The notes beneath the pieces are model-generated. The model was not told the origin of the DNA. It worked only from the letters and a program-made list of their open reading frames with translations, and searched no databases. Source: Planctomycetia bacterium (GTDB taxonomy: Bacteria; Planctomycetota; Planctomycetia; Pirellulales; PNKZ01). From it: DNA of 51,471 nucleotides. Below, one piece after another: positions 44,531 through 51,471 of this stretch. Position numbers and translations under genes: made by a program. The DNA lies in assembly GCA_021413845.1 (NCBI GenBank), contig JAIOPP010000129.1:1-51471 (forward strand), given 5' to 3'. The stretch's first letter is position 1; every line of letters starts with the position of its first letter.

Positions 44531-46684
44531 TTAGATGATTCGGATCATGTCGACGAAGAGCAGTCGCCAAACGGCGAGCCCGACGCAGGCAAAGCCGAGC
44601 GGCAAGGCGAGGCCGCGGAGCTTGGCCGAATAGTCGGGCTTCCACCAAGTTTGGCGCTCGAAGTAGTGCAGGGCCAAGTAAACGCCCGACGCTCCGAGCA
44701 CGAGGTTGCCGAGCAATCCGTGGTAGAAGTAGCCGCGAAACAAACCGTAAGCGGCGACGATCAGCAGCACGCCGCCGATGAGCGTTTGATTGCGGGCATG
44801 CAGATTGTCGCGAACTTTCGCCAGCTGCGGCACCGTAGCGACGGGGGCGAACTCGGCTTTCACCAGCACGGCCAACGCGGCGAGCAAGAAGAGCGTCATG
44901 GCGATGAGCCGGCCGAGGAAGCCGGAACCGCCGGACCCTGCCGATGTATGCATCGAGGTCTCGGCGAGCTCTTCCGGTGGGGAGACGACGGCCACCGGCC
45001 CGCAATACAAGCCGACGACGGTCACGATCGGCGCTTCGACCGGAACCTTGGCTTCTCCGCTCAGCGAGCCTTGCAGATCGCCGCTGAATTTCACTTCACG
45101 CTGTTCGCGTCGTTGTAAGGTCGCGACGCCGCTATCGACCCGGGCGATCACGTCGTACGGCGTCTCTTCGGGAAGGCTGTCGAGCCCGGTCTTCTTCTTC
45201 ATATCGTCCACGGCCGCGCGCACGGCCGGAGCGTACTTGCCCGCGACCGGTTTGCCGTTGATTTCGGTGATGTAGTCGAAGCCCCCTTCGATGCCGTAGC
45301 CCCAGCCGGCTTCGTTGCGGTTGGAGCGCAACCGAATGAGCTTGCCGATAAACGCCGGGGCTTTCGTCGGATCGAACTTCTCGTCGGCCTTAATATCTTT
45401 AATGAGCGTCGGCCAGTTCACCGCGGCTTCCTTGGTCATCGTCGCGAGGGCATCGCCGTGAGCGACCGCTACCGACGCCATCGACTGGTCGAACGCTGCG
45501 ATCGGCTGCTGCGCGCGGGCCTGAAACGCCGCGAGCTGCGGGTGGCCGGCGAGCGAGAGGCGCAGATCGTCTTGGCCGAACGATTCGAGGCGATCGCGCG
45601 AGCGCTGCGAGAGCTTCGTCGCGGCGGCTTCGGCGAGGATCACGTCGGCGAAGCCCCCGAGCTTTTGATAAGCGGCGGCGCGCTGTGCGCCGATCGAGGC
45701 GACGAACTCCTTGAGGGGCGAGGTTTGCAGATAGGGCTTGGCTTCCGTATTGGTTTCCAAGTTGGCGAAGAATTGGTTAGCACGCGAAAGCAGCTCGACG
45801 GTCTTCGGGGCGCCGAGCCGCGAGTTCGCCGCACTCGACTGCGTCACCAAATCGGCGAACTTCGGCGGGGTGGTTTCCGCTTCCCAACCGGCGATCTCGT
45901 CGATGCCGATCTCCCAGTTGCGCTTCAAGCGATCGGCGATCTCGACGACCATCGCGGTGCCGTACAGGGCGTCGACCTGGGCCTTCATCTTGTTCATGCG
46001 CGTGGCGAGCTCTGCCACGGCCGAGCTGCCGACGGGGACTTCCTTCGCGAGCCCTTGGAATTCGTCGAGCCGGCGCTGAAACGATTGCGCGGCCCCATCG
46101 CGTGAGTTGGGGGAGTCGCTCTTCAGATCGGTGAGCCATTCGGGGAACTTCGCTTCCGTGCTTTCGACCCCGCGCTTCATCACGGCGATGGTTTCCTCTT
46201 GCATCTTCTGCGTGTTCACGGCGCGGAAGGTCGAGAGCTTGGTTCGGTATTCGGTCGTCTTCTCGGGGCCGAGCGCGGCCGTGGTCTTCGGGTCTTTCAG
46301 GAGCGCTTCGAGGTCGTCGAGCTCTTTGTTGATGCCGGTCTGACGGAGCCCGAGCTGGCCCTGGGCTTGCTCGAAGCGTTTGTCGAGCTCGCGGCCGAGG
46401 TTCTTTTTGAATTCGTCGGCGGCCGCCGTTTGCATGCCGGTGCGGAGCGCGGCGATCTCTTTCAAGATCGGATCTTTCTTGGCCTGGTCGACGCCGGTAA
46501 GCTCCGCTTCGGAGAGGCGGAGCGTGATGTCGATCTTGTCGGCCGTCTCTTTGTCGGCGACTTGTTGCTTGGCTTGGGCCAGATACTTCTGCGCGCCGGC
46601 TTCATCGGCCGAAGTCGTCGTCGGCGCGAAGAGCGACAGCGAGAGAGTGAGCACAACGGCAAGGCGGAAGCAGGTGCGGCGCAT
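44531..46684 (-). CDS. Large secreted/membrane protein, coiled-coil middle and C-terminal membrane domain, unknown
   Basis: 717 residues from ATG 46684 (MRRTCFRLAVVLTLSLSLFA), a typical signal peptide; the frame continues to 46756. Residues 30-400 are helical and rich in Lys, Glu, Gln, Leu (QKYLAQAKQQVADKETADKI, ELDKRFEQAQGQLGLRQ). A more globular part follows (WGYGIEGGFDYITEINGK, YDVIARVDSGVATLQRRE). The last ~140 residues hold four hydrophobic helices (LIAMTLFLLAALAVLVKAEF, TLIGGVLLIVAAYGLF, LLGNLVLGASGVYLALHYF, LALPLGFACVGLAVWRLLF). So a large domain outside the cytoplasm is tethered by a C-terminal membrane bundle. No enzyme motif is recognised. Tail-to-tail with the PVC dehydrogenase (21-bp gap). 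Confidence 0.78.
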   Translation of the reverse strand: MRRTCFRLAVVLTLSLSLFAPTTTSADEAGAQKYLAQAKQQVADKETADKIDITLRLSEAELTGVDQAKKDPILKEIAALRTGMQTAAADEFKKNLGRELDKRFEQAQGQLGLRQTGINKELDDLEALLKDPKTTAALGPEKTTEYRTKLSTFRAVNTQKMQEETIAVMKRGVESTEAKFPEWLTDLKSDSPNSRDGAAQSFQRRLDEFQGLAKEVPVGSSAVAELATRMNKMKAQVDALYGTAMVVEIADRLKRNWEIGIDEIAGWEAETTPPKFADLVTQSSAANSRLGAPKTVELLSRANQFFANLETNTEAKPYLQTSPLKEFVASIGAQRAAAYQKLGGFADVILAEAAATKLSQRSRDRLESFGQDDLRLSLAGHPQLAAFQARAQQPIAAFDQSMASVAVAHGDALATMTKEAAVNWPTLIKDIKADEKFDPTKAPAFIGKLIRLRSNRNEAGWGYGIEGGFDYITEINGKPVAGKYAPAVRAAVDDMKKKTGLDSLPEETPYDVIARVDSGVATLQRREQREVKFSGDLQGSLSGEAKVPVEAPIVTVVGLYCGPVAVVSPPEELAETSMHTSAGSGGSGFLGRLIAMTLFLLAALAVLVKAEFAPVATVPQLAKVRDNLHARNQTLIGGVLLIVAAYGLFRGYFYHGLLGNLVLGASGVYLALHYFERQTWWKPDYSAKLRGLALPLGFACVGLAVWRLLFVDMIRII

Positions 46685-46851
46685 GACGAAAATCCCTTGA
46701 AGCCGTACACGAAAGTCGAAGCGAGAAATCAGAGACGTGCGTGCGGCGATGCGCACGTGCCGATGCTACCTTGCGAGGGGGAGACCGTCAATTCTCGCGA
46801 TCCGGCGCTCGGCCCGCCGACAAGCATCGTCGCTGTGCTTAGTCGACCGGA

Positions 46852-47346
46852 TTAGTTGTCTTCTTCTTGCAGGTCCGCTTCGCCGATCATCGGGAAGCCG
46901 GACTTGCTGAGAATTTCTTGGCCCATCTCGATGTTGTCGACCATCACCGCGACCGAAGGTCGGCCATGCGGACGGACCAGCAGCGGGTACGCTTGAATGA
47001 GGTTCACTTCCCCTTGCAGCAAGGCCGTGCAGATGCGCAACAGCGCTTGGGAATCATCGGGAAGCTCGACGCCGATCACATCGGTCTCGATGATCGCGAG
47101 CCCTGCGCGCTCGAGAATTTCGCGCCCTTGCTCCGGATGGCTCAGCAGAAAACGTACGAAAGCACACTCGGCCGCGTCGGCGATCGACAGCGCGACGATG
47201 CGGACGCGCGTGCCCTCGAAGCGACGAATCACTTGCAGCAAACTGCCGACGCGGTTCTCCAGCAGAACGGTAAACTGCCGAATCGCCGGATAATTTCGGC
47301 CGCGCATGGTATCGAACCCGACGCCGGTCCCTTCGCCGATGCTCAT
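46852..47346 (-). CDS. Protein with two ACT domains
   Basis: 164 residues. Two ACT (amino-acid-binding regulatory) domains without a catalytic part: first from FTVLLENRVGSLLQVIRRF through IVALSIADAAECAFVRFLLS, second from TDVIGVELPDDSQALLRICT through NLIQAYPLLVRPHGRPSVAV. The pattern resembles the regulatory subunit of acetolactate synthase or free-standing ACT proteins, but length and arrangement are those of stand-alone double-ACT proteins common in this phylum; ligand unknown. It lies 167 bp upstream of the signal-peptide protein on the same strand and is divergent from the thioesterase-methyltransferase pair. Confidence 0.85.
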   Translation of the reverse strand: MSIGEGTGVGFDTMRGRNYPAIRQFTVLLENRVGSLLQVIRRFEGTRVRIVALSIADAAECAFVRFLLSHPEQGREILERAGLAIIETDVIGVELPDDSQALLRICTALLQGEVNLIQAYPLLVRPHGRPSVAVMVDNIEMGQEILSKSGFPMIGEADLQEEDN

Positions 47347-47519
47347 GACGGTTCCTATGGTTGCGTCGTAACGCTCAATCGCCTTTTAAGCTAGCGTTCG
47401 GGCCGGAAACCGTCAACGCGTGGGAGAAAGTCGTGGTTTCCGAAGTTCAGGGTTCGTGGGGGGGCCGCACGACGATTCGTCGCAGTCGGCGGCGCTGGTC
47501 GGGGTGTGTGTTCGGCCGA

Positions 47520-47549
47520 TTGTCGGGCGGCGGTGCGGCGTCGTAGAAT
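47520..47549 (+). promoter_or_regulatory. Possible promoter of the thioesterase-methyltransferase pair
   Basis: TTGTCG (47520-47525), 18-bp spacer, TAGAAT (47544-47549), about 84 bp before the thioesterase ATG. Moderate match in the right position; prediction only. Confidence 0.4.
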
Positions 47550-47632
47550 CGTCCCTCTACTCGCACAGCTCGGCCTCCGCGTGTCTTCGCCTGCTCAACT
47601 CCACCTATTTAATTCGTTGCCGCGATTCGCTT

Positions 47633-48037
47633 ATGCTCCGTGAACTCGATCTGGAAATTCGCGTCCGCTACCAAGAGACCGACGCGATGGGGGTGTTGCA
47701 CCACGCCAATTACTTCACCTTCTTCGAAATGGGCCGCACCGAACTCCTGCGCACCACAGGTCGCACGTATCGCGAGATCGAAGCGGCGGGGACGTTCATG
47801 GTGATCGTGAAGATCGGTTGTAGCTATAAGCGGCCGGCTCGGTACGACGACGTCTTGCGGTTGCGCACCGTGACGACGCGGGTCGGTGCGGCGAAGATCG
47901 AGCACGAATACCAACTGTTTCGCGGCGAGGAATTGCTGGCCGAAGGATATAGCACGCTCGCCTGCGTCGACGGCGCGGGCAAGGTGCAGCGGGTGCCCGA
48001 GTGGTTGCATTTCGATCAAGAAGAGGCGTCGTCATGA
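47633..48037 (+). CDS. Acyl-CoA thioesterase, YbgC/4HBT hot-dog family
   Basis: 134 residues from ATG 47633 (MLRELDLEIRVRYQETDAMG), the usual N-terminus of the family; the frame opens at 47420 but the preceding residues are not family-like. Hot-dog-fold hydrolase of acyl-CoA or aromatic-CoA. The catalytic block is YQETDAMGVLHHANYFTFFE with Asp in TDAMG and HHANY; then YKRPARYDDVLRLRT and HEYQLFRGEELLAEGYSTL. The stop codon overlaps the methyltransferase ATG as ATGA (48034-48037), so the two are translationally coupled. Unlike Escherichia coli ybgC it is not beside tol genes. Confidence 0.94.
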   Translation: MLRELDLEIRVRYQETDAMGVLHHANYFTFFEMGRTELLRTTGRTYREIEAAGTFMVIVKIGCSYKRPARYDDVLRLRTVTTRVGAAKIEHEYQLFRGEELLAEGYSTLACVDGAGKVQRVPEWLHFDQEEASS

Positions 48038-48765
48038 CGACGAATCGGGCCGCTTTGCGAAACGCGGCCGGCGAAGAATTCTCCACGGAAACATTGGCCG
48101 GGTTGCGTGCACGGTTCGATGTCGTCGTGCAAGAGATCACGGTCGCGGGCCGAACTTGGAAGCTCGCGCGACCGCGCTCGGCCGATGCGCTGATCGACGA
48201 AGAAGCCTTTCAACGCGACGGACGCATTCCGTATTGGGCCGATGTGTGGACGTCGTCGCAGACGCTTGCCGAGGAGCTGGCGAAACGGGTCGGCGGAGAC
48301 GGCCCGAGCGATGAGCCGCGCAGCGGCCGGCTGTTGGAGCTAGGGTGCGGCATCGGGTTCTCGTCGCTCGTAGCGGCGGGCTTGGGATACGACGTCACGG
48401 CGACCGATTACTATCCCGAGGCGCTCGAGTTCGTGGCGGCCAATGCCGAGCTGAACGGGCTTGCCAACATCACGACGCGGCATCTCGATTGGCGTGCGCC
48501 GGCCGACGATCTCGGCCTGTTCGACGTCGTCGCCGCGGCCGACGTGCTGTATGAACGACCGAACGTGCCGCTTGTCGCGGCGCTGTTCGCGAAGTATATG
48601 CGGCCCGACGGAGTCGGCTATTGTTCCGACCCGGAGCGGCGCGTGGCTTCGAGCTTCGCCGACGAGTGCCGCCGGCTCGGCCTCACCGTGAACTGCTTCA
48701 TCCGCGCCACGCGAGAAGCGGACGGAGCGGCGAAGGATATCGATTGGTATGTGGTGAAGAGATAG
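48034..48765 (+). CDS. Class I SAM-dependent methyltransferase (METTL/Methyltransf_16-like)
   Basis: 243 residues from ATG 48034, overlapping the thioesterase stop by 4 bp (ATGA). Motifs: PYWADVWTSSQTLAEELA, a family block where W and S position the substrate; SAM-binding LLELGCGIGFSSLVAAGLG; acidic end of strand 2 in VTATDYYPEALEF; and motif IV in LFDVVAAADVLYERPNVPL. These point to the nicotinamide/lysine-methyltransferase-like group (Methyltransf_16/23), often acting on proteins; substrate unknown. Its stop is followed at once by a heptamer repeat and two palindromic repeat elements. Confidence 0.9.
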   Translation: MTTNRAALRNAAGEEFSTETLAGLRARFDVVVQEITVAGRTWKLARPRSADALIDEEAFQRDGRIPYWADVWTSSQTLAEELAKRVGGDGPSDEPRSGRLLELGCGIGFSSLVAAGLGYDVTATDYYPEALEFVAANAELNGLANITTRHLDWRAPADDLGLFDVVAAADVLYERPNVPLVAALFAKYMRPDGVGYCSDPERRVASSFADECRRLGLTVNCFIRATREADGAAKDIDWYVVKR

Positions 48766-48768
48766 GGG

Positions 48769-48786
48769 GCAGTGGTCAGTGGTCAG
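48769..48786 (+). repeat. Heptamer tandem repeat after the methyltransferase stop
   Basis: GTGGTCA repeated (GCAGTGGTCAGTGGTCAG), beginning 4 bp past the TAG stop codon on the coding strand. Same heptamer as at 15924-15952 and 19887-19990. Confidence 0.75.
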
Positions 48787-48811
48787 GTAGGGAGGCTTCG
48801 CGATTCGCGGG

Positions 48812-48843
48812 TTCGATAGCCGCGGATGGATATCCGCGGTCGC
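48812..48843. repeat. GATGCATATC palindrome family, copy C
   Basis: TTCGATAG then CCGCGGATGGATATCCGCGG, a perfect hairpin (8-bp arms, GGAT centre), then TCGC. Versus copy B the stem changed from CCCGGG/CCCGGG to CCGCGG/CCGCGG on both sides, i.e. with compensation. Ends 2 bp before the larger element copy 2. Confidence 0.78.
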
Positions 48844-48845
48844 CT

Positions 48846-49014
48846 GGAAAGTAGTAGGCACGTTCCACGTGCCGTAACCACAGGCGACTTCGGACAGCGC
48901 GACACGACTCCATCGCCGAATGGTGCATGGGGCGGACGGTACAAGTGGCAAGCTGTGCATGTCGCCGAACGACGCATGTGGCGGACGGCACGTGGAACGT
49001 GCCTGCTACTTGGG
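48846..49014. repeat. Inverted-repeat-bounded intergenic element, copy 2
   Basis: Left end GAAAGTAGTAGGCACG... from 48847 and right end to about 49013 are inverted repeats, each with the 17-bp hairpin GGCACGTTCCACGTGCC (48857-48873; inverted at 48987-49003). Matches copy 1 (26955-27133) at both ends, while the interiors differ. Just inside the right end, 48911-48957 and 48962-49008 are an imperfect tandem duplication of the right-end sequence (CGCCGAAYGRYGCATG and GGCGGACGG shared). No coding frame. Confidence 0.82.
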
Positions 49015-49019
49015 TTCGC

Positions 49020-49844
49020 CTATTGGCGTAGTCCCGCGGCGCGCATCAAATCCGCCGTCGCTTGATACGCTTCTTCGACCCATTCGACGATCTTGTCCGG
49101 CTCCGGCGAGTATTCGAGTTCGATCGAGATCGTGCCGTCGATTTCGAGGTCTTTGATTTCGCGTAGGTACGGCTCGAACGGCACCACGCCTCGGCCCGGC
49201 GGAAGGTCGCCGTGCTTGAGACCGTCGCAATCGGAGATATGCACGTGGCCTGCGCGGCCCCGCAGGCGACGCAGCTCGCGCGGTTGCACGCCGGAGAGGA
49301 CGAGATGCGAGATGTCGATGTTGGCCTTCACGGCCGGCGAGGCAACGTCGTCGAGCAGGCGGTCGATCGTGTCGAGGTCTTTCACCAGCGAAAGCTCGAA
49401 CGGCTCAAGCTCGACGACGATTTCGACATTCCGTTCGGCAGCGTAGGCGCCGAGCTCGCGACAGGCTTGCACGGCCCAACGCCACTGCTCGGCCGGCGGA
49501 ATCACTTCGCGATTCCAAATGTATTCGCCGATGACGAGCAGAATGTTCTTCGCGCGGTATTCGGCGGCGAGATCGAGATAGCGCTTCACGCGCGCGAGAT
49601 GGAACCTGCGCACGCTCGGGTTCAAGTCGATCAAGCCGACGGCGACGCAACAGAGCGACACGATCGGCAACTCGAGTCTGGCGCATTCCGCGGCAATGCT
49701 CAGCCGCTCGGCATCGGGCATGTCGAGCGGATCGACGAACAAGTCGACCGTGTCGAAACCGATCTCCTTCGTTTTGCGTAAGCCGAAGGAAGTCGGTTGC
49801 CCGGCTTGAACCCAAGCGGAATTAATCAGGCCGAGGTGCATCAT
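49020..49844 (-). CDS. Sugar phosphate isomerase/epimerase-like TIM-barrel protein (AP endonuclease 2 family)
   Basis: 274 residues. Xylose-isomerase-like TIM barrel: LGLINSAWVQAGQPTSFG, VDLFVDPLDMPDAERL, NILLVIGEYIWNRE, VEIVVELEPFELSLV with a metal-binding Glu, ANIDISHLVLSGVQP (Asp-His pair), GHVHISDCDGLKHGDLPPGRG, and the last Glu in TISIELEYSPEPD. The metal-binding set E-D-H-H-E looks complete, so it is likely an active epimerase/isomerase; substrate unknown. Such genes are frequent in planctomycetes, often near Gfo/Idh/MocA genes (one is about 9 kb away). Its 3' end abuts repeat element copy 2. Confidence 0.92.
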   Translation of the reverse strand: MMHLGLINSAWVQAGQPTSFGLRKTKEIGFDTVDLFVDPLDMPDAERLSIAAECARLELPIVSLCCVAVGLIDLNPSVRRFHLARVKRYLDLAAEYRAKNILLVIGEYIWNREVIPPAEQWRWAVQACRELGAYAAERNVEIVVELEPFELSLVKDLDTIDRLLDDVASPAVKANIDISHLVLSGVQPRELRRLRGRAGHVHISDCDGLKHGDLPPGRGVVPFEPYLREIKDLEIDGTISIELEYSPEPDKIVEWVEEAYQATADLMRAAGLRQ

Positions 49845-49943
49845 GGCGAATGGGGATTAGAGGTCTGAGTGATCAAAGTGCAACGTTCATTGATACGGTT
49901 CAAGCAGCATCGGAAATATCGGATATGCAATCGGCATTTTCAA

Positions 49944-49976
49944 CCGACCTCTGACCCCCGACCCCCGACCCCTCCG
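49944..49976 (-). repeat. Heptamer tandem repeat after the SDR stop codon
   Basis: On the minus strand: GGGGTCG, GGGGTCG, GGGGTCA, GAGGTCG directly behind the TGA stop of the SDR gene (with CGGA between). Period seven, unit RGGGTCR, related to the GTGGTCR arrays. Confidence 0.75.
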
Positions 49977-50660
49977 TCATCCCGGCACACTAAGCGACTG
50001 CCCATTATGCTTCGCTGCGAGGCTCAAGATAAACGGCACGGCGCGATCGGCCCAGCGGTCGGGCCCTGGATACGAGCCGGCTTCACGGCCGAAGCAAGTG
50101 CGCAGCATGTCGGTATCGATCACGCCGGGGTTCAGCGGCACGGCGGCCATCCCTTTCGGCAATTCATGCGCGAGCGCCAGCGTCAGTCCTTCGATGGCGT
50201 ATTTCGTGGCGCAATAGGGAGCGACGTCGGCCGAAGTCGAGCGCCCCCACCCGGAGCTGAAGTTGACGATGATGCCCCGTCGCCGATGCACCATCGGCGG
50301 GACGAAATGCCGAATGACGTTTGCCGTGCCGAGGATATTCACATCGACGAGCTTGCGGAGTTCCGCCGCGGGAACGTTCCAGAGGGGAGCGGGCTGATTC
50401 ATCACCGCCGCATTGTTGATGACCAGGTCGAACGGCCGTGCTTCGGCTTCGACTGCCGTGGCCCAAGCGGCGACCGCGGCATCGTCGACGACGTCGACGA
50501 CATCGAATCGGTGCGGCGGCCCGAACTTCGCTTTCAACGGGGCGATTCCGGCTTCGGTCGTCGCGCAGCCGATGGTCTCATGCCCTTGAGCGGCAAAGCG
50601 ACCGACCATGGCCCGGCCGAGCCCGCGCGACACCCCGGTGACTAGAATTCGTAGCTTCAT
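49977..50660 (-). CDS. Short-chain dehydrogenase/reductase (SDR)
   Basis: 227 residues from ATG 50660, which has GGAGACG 4-5 bp upstream; six more residues would be added from 50678. Classical SDR: cofactor motif TGVSRGLGRAM (TGxxxGxG) at residues 8-18, NNAAVMNQ, the catalytic Ser in NFSSGWGRS and YCATKYA (Tyr/Lys), and the C-terminal NPGVIDTDML. NAD(P)H-dependent oxidation or reduction of an alcohol or keto group; substrate unknown. Same strand as the sugar isomerase/epimerase gene 132 bp downstream, so they may be cotranscribed. Confidence 0.93.
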   Translation of the reverse strand: MKLRILVTGVSRGLGRAMVGRFAAQGHETIGCATTEAGIAPLKAKFGPPHRFDVVDVVDDAAVAAWATAVEAEARPFDLVINNAAVMNQPAPLWNVPAAELRKLVDVNILGTANVIRHFVPPMVHRRRGIIVNFSSGWGRSTSADVAPYCATKYAIEGLTLALAHELPKGMAAVPLNPGVIDTDMLRTCFGREAGSYPGPDRWADRAVPFILSLAAKHNGQSLSVPG

Positions 50661-50759
50661 GTTCGTCTCCTTGCGCATCGGTTATAAACCAAGCAAGCCG
50701 GCCTCGCTATCGAAGGGGCCGACGCCTCGCAGCGAGGTTTTGTTTTCGCAGGAGCATCG

Positions 50760-51044
50760 ATGTCGCACGAATTGCCGTTGTCGTCCCCGCCGCCGACGTT
50801 TAGCTGCCATGTCTACGTCGGGCCCGCCGCCGATGCCGTGGGGATCGTGCGGGCTCGCATTGCTACACTCCCCGCGATCGTCGGCGAAGGCTCGACCGAG
50901 CGAACCGCGCTCGCCGCCGTCGTCGCGGCGTTTAAGAAGTACGCCGCCGCTGCCGTGGCCGCGGGAACGCCGATCCCGTGGTTGCCGACGCCGGAAGCTC
51001 GCCGCGAAGGAGAAGCGGAGCGCTGGCTCGCGGTTCATTTGTGA
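50760..51044 (+). CDS. Small HicB-like protein
   Basis: 94 residues. After a Pro/Ser-rich start, the sequence CHVYVGPAADAVGIVRARIATLP, abbreviated by its key part RARIATLPAIVGEGSTERTA, then ALAAVVAAFKKYAAAAVAAG and TPIPW resembles the antitoxin HicB/DUF1902-like alpha/beta fold (LPG-x-GEG-T-EA ... a helix ... GxxIP). No HicA-like toxin is next to it, so it would be an orphan and may have another role. It overlaps nothing. Weak identification, real gene likely. Confidence 0.55.
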   Translation: MSHELPLSSPPPTFSCHVYVGPAADAVGIVRARIATLPAIVGEGSTERTALAAVVAAFKKYAAAAVAAGTPIPWLPTPEARREGEAERWLAVHL

Positions 51045-51214
51045 GTGCAGTTAGCCGCATGCTCGGTGGGCAATTTCAGCGGAAATGCCTTTTCTCCCGA
51101 ACGTGCCATCGGCTATCATAAGTCTTACTCCCGCCCGACGTTGCCGCGGCCCGAACGGTCGTCGCGGCGAGGTCGATTTCCTGCCCCACGCCACCCCGGA
51201 CGAGATGGCGAACG

Positions 51215-51471
51215 ATGCCTGTCCGCCCCGCACGCGCGCCTCGGCGCCGGCAACTCCTGATCGCTCTCGTACTCCTCGCGACTTTCTCGGTTGCGCTGCC
51301 GGTTCGCGCTGCGTCGGAACTCGATCGAGAAGGGCTCAAGCACTTCGAGGCGAAGATCCGGCCGGTGCTCGTCGAGAAGTGCTACTCGTGCCACTCGGCA
51401 GGGGCGAAGGCGCTGCGCGGCGGCTTGCTGCTCGATACCAAAGAGGGGCTCATCCTCGGCGGCGACTCCGG
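51215..51471 (+). CDS. PSCyt1-domain protein (planctomycete cytochrome C), 5' end only
   Basis: 85 residues in the window, open at the right edge. Signal peptide after an Arg-rich start: RRRQLLIALVLLATFSVALP. The PSCyt1 domain follows at once with FEAKIRPVLVEKCYSCHS, heme c motif CYSCH, and ALRGGLLLDTKEGLILGGDS, a family block. Expected to continue into DUF1549 and DUF1553 and to be followed by a DUF1501 gene, as at 29.3-33.4 kb; this is inference. ATG at 51215 is the first in-frame start; 170 bp after the HicB-like gene. Confidence 0.88.
   Translation, partial: MPVRPARAPRRRQLLIALVLLATFSVALPVRAASELDREGLKHFEAKIRPVLVEKCYSCHSAGAKALRGGLLLDTKEGLILGGDS

Overview
The window looks like part of a chromosome from a planctomycete (phylum Planctomycetota, probably near Pirellulales). 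This rests on gene content, not on a marker gene: a DUF1501 gene coupled by ATGA to a PSCyt1/DUF1549/DUF1553 gene, a second PSCyt1 gene at the right edge, a 1249-residue PVC-type heme-binding dehydrogenase, a YdjY-domain protein, a two-ACT-domain protein and a sigma-70 factor with a large insertion between regions 1.2 and 2.1. The DNA is GC-rich, so many long antisense frames are open and were discarded. No rRNA, tRNA, CRISPR array, phage module or intact insertion sequence was seen.

Layout. 1-2.8 kb: 3'-truncated copper-type P1B ATPase and an Arg/Ser-rich VanZ-like membrane protein. 2.8-8.2 kb: information processing: a consensus promoter, dnaG, rpoD, a strong terminator, a C4 zinc-ribbon coiled-coil protein and greA. 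8.2-14.2 kb: YggS-type PLP protein, two conserved unknowns, a YdjY-domain protein whose 3' end runs 131 bp into hemQ on the other strand, and an exported metallophosphoesterase. 14.3-19.3 kb: the prkA - DUF444 (yeaH/yhbH) - spoVR cassette. 20-26.9 kb: response regulator, glgC, PhyH dioxygenase, a tiny membrane protein with HExxH, a thioredoxin-fold protein, csrA, an alanine-glyoxylate-type aminotransferase and an isochorismatase-family hydrolase. 26.9-29.3 kb: a repeat-rich, partly lower-GC accessory patch with a DUF1801 protein and two unknown small exported or anchored proteins. 29.3-34.4 kb: DUF1501 + PSCyt1/DUF1549/DUF1553 pair and a methyltransferase. 34.7-39.4 kb: a heavy-metal RND adaptor and pump. 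39.6-44.5 kb: Gfo/Idh/MocA oxidoreductase and the PVC heme protein. 44.5-51.5 kb: an unknown secreted/membrane protein, a double-ACT protein, a thioesterase-methyltransferase couple, a sugar isomerase/epimerase, an SDR, a HicB-like small protein and the start of another PSCyt1 gene.

The genes suggest a free-living heterotroph with metal export (P1B ATPase plus RND pump), glycogen synthesis (GlgC), coproporphyrin-type heme synthesis (HemQ) feeding c-type cytochrome domain proteins, post-transcriptional control (CsrA) and the stress-linked PrkA kinase module.

The most unusual material is non-coding. Three families of small intergenic repeats occur: (i) an approximately 170-180 bp element bounded by long inverted repeats that each contain a 17-bp hairpin (two copies); (ii) an approximately 33-bp palindrome with compensatory changes (three copies, one inside and one abutting the first element); (iii) tandem heptamers placed just after stop codons at five loci, one of them forming a 104-bp stem-loop. 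No complete new enzymatic or defence system could be supported. The best leads are these repeats, the Arg/Ser-rich VanZ protein, the YdjY/hemQ antisense overlap, the minimal HExxH membrane protein, and a compositionally distinct block inside the PVC dehydrogenase.
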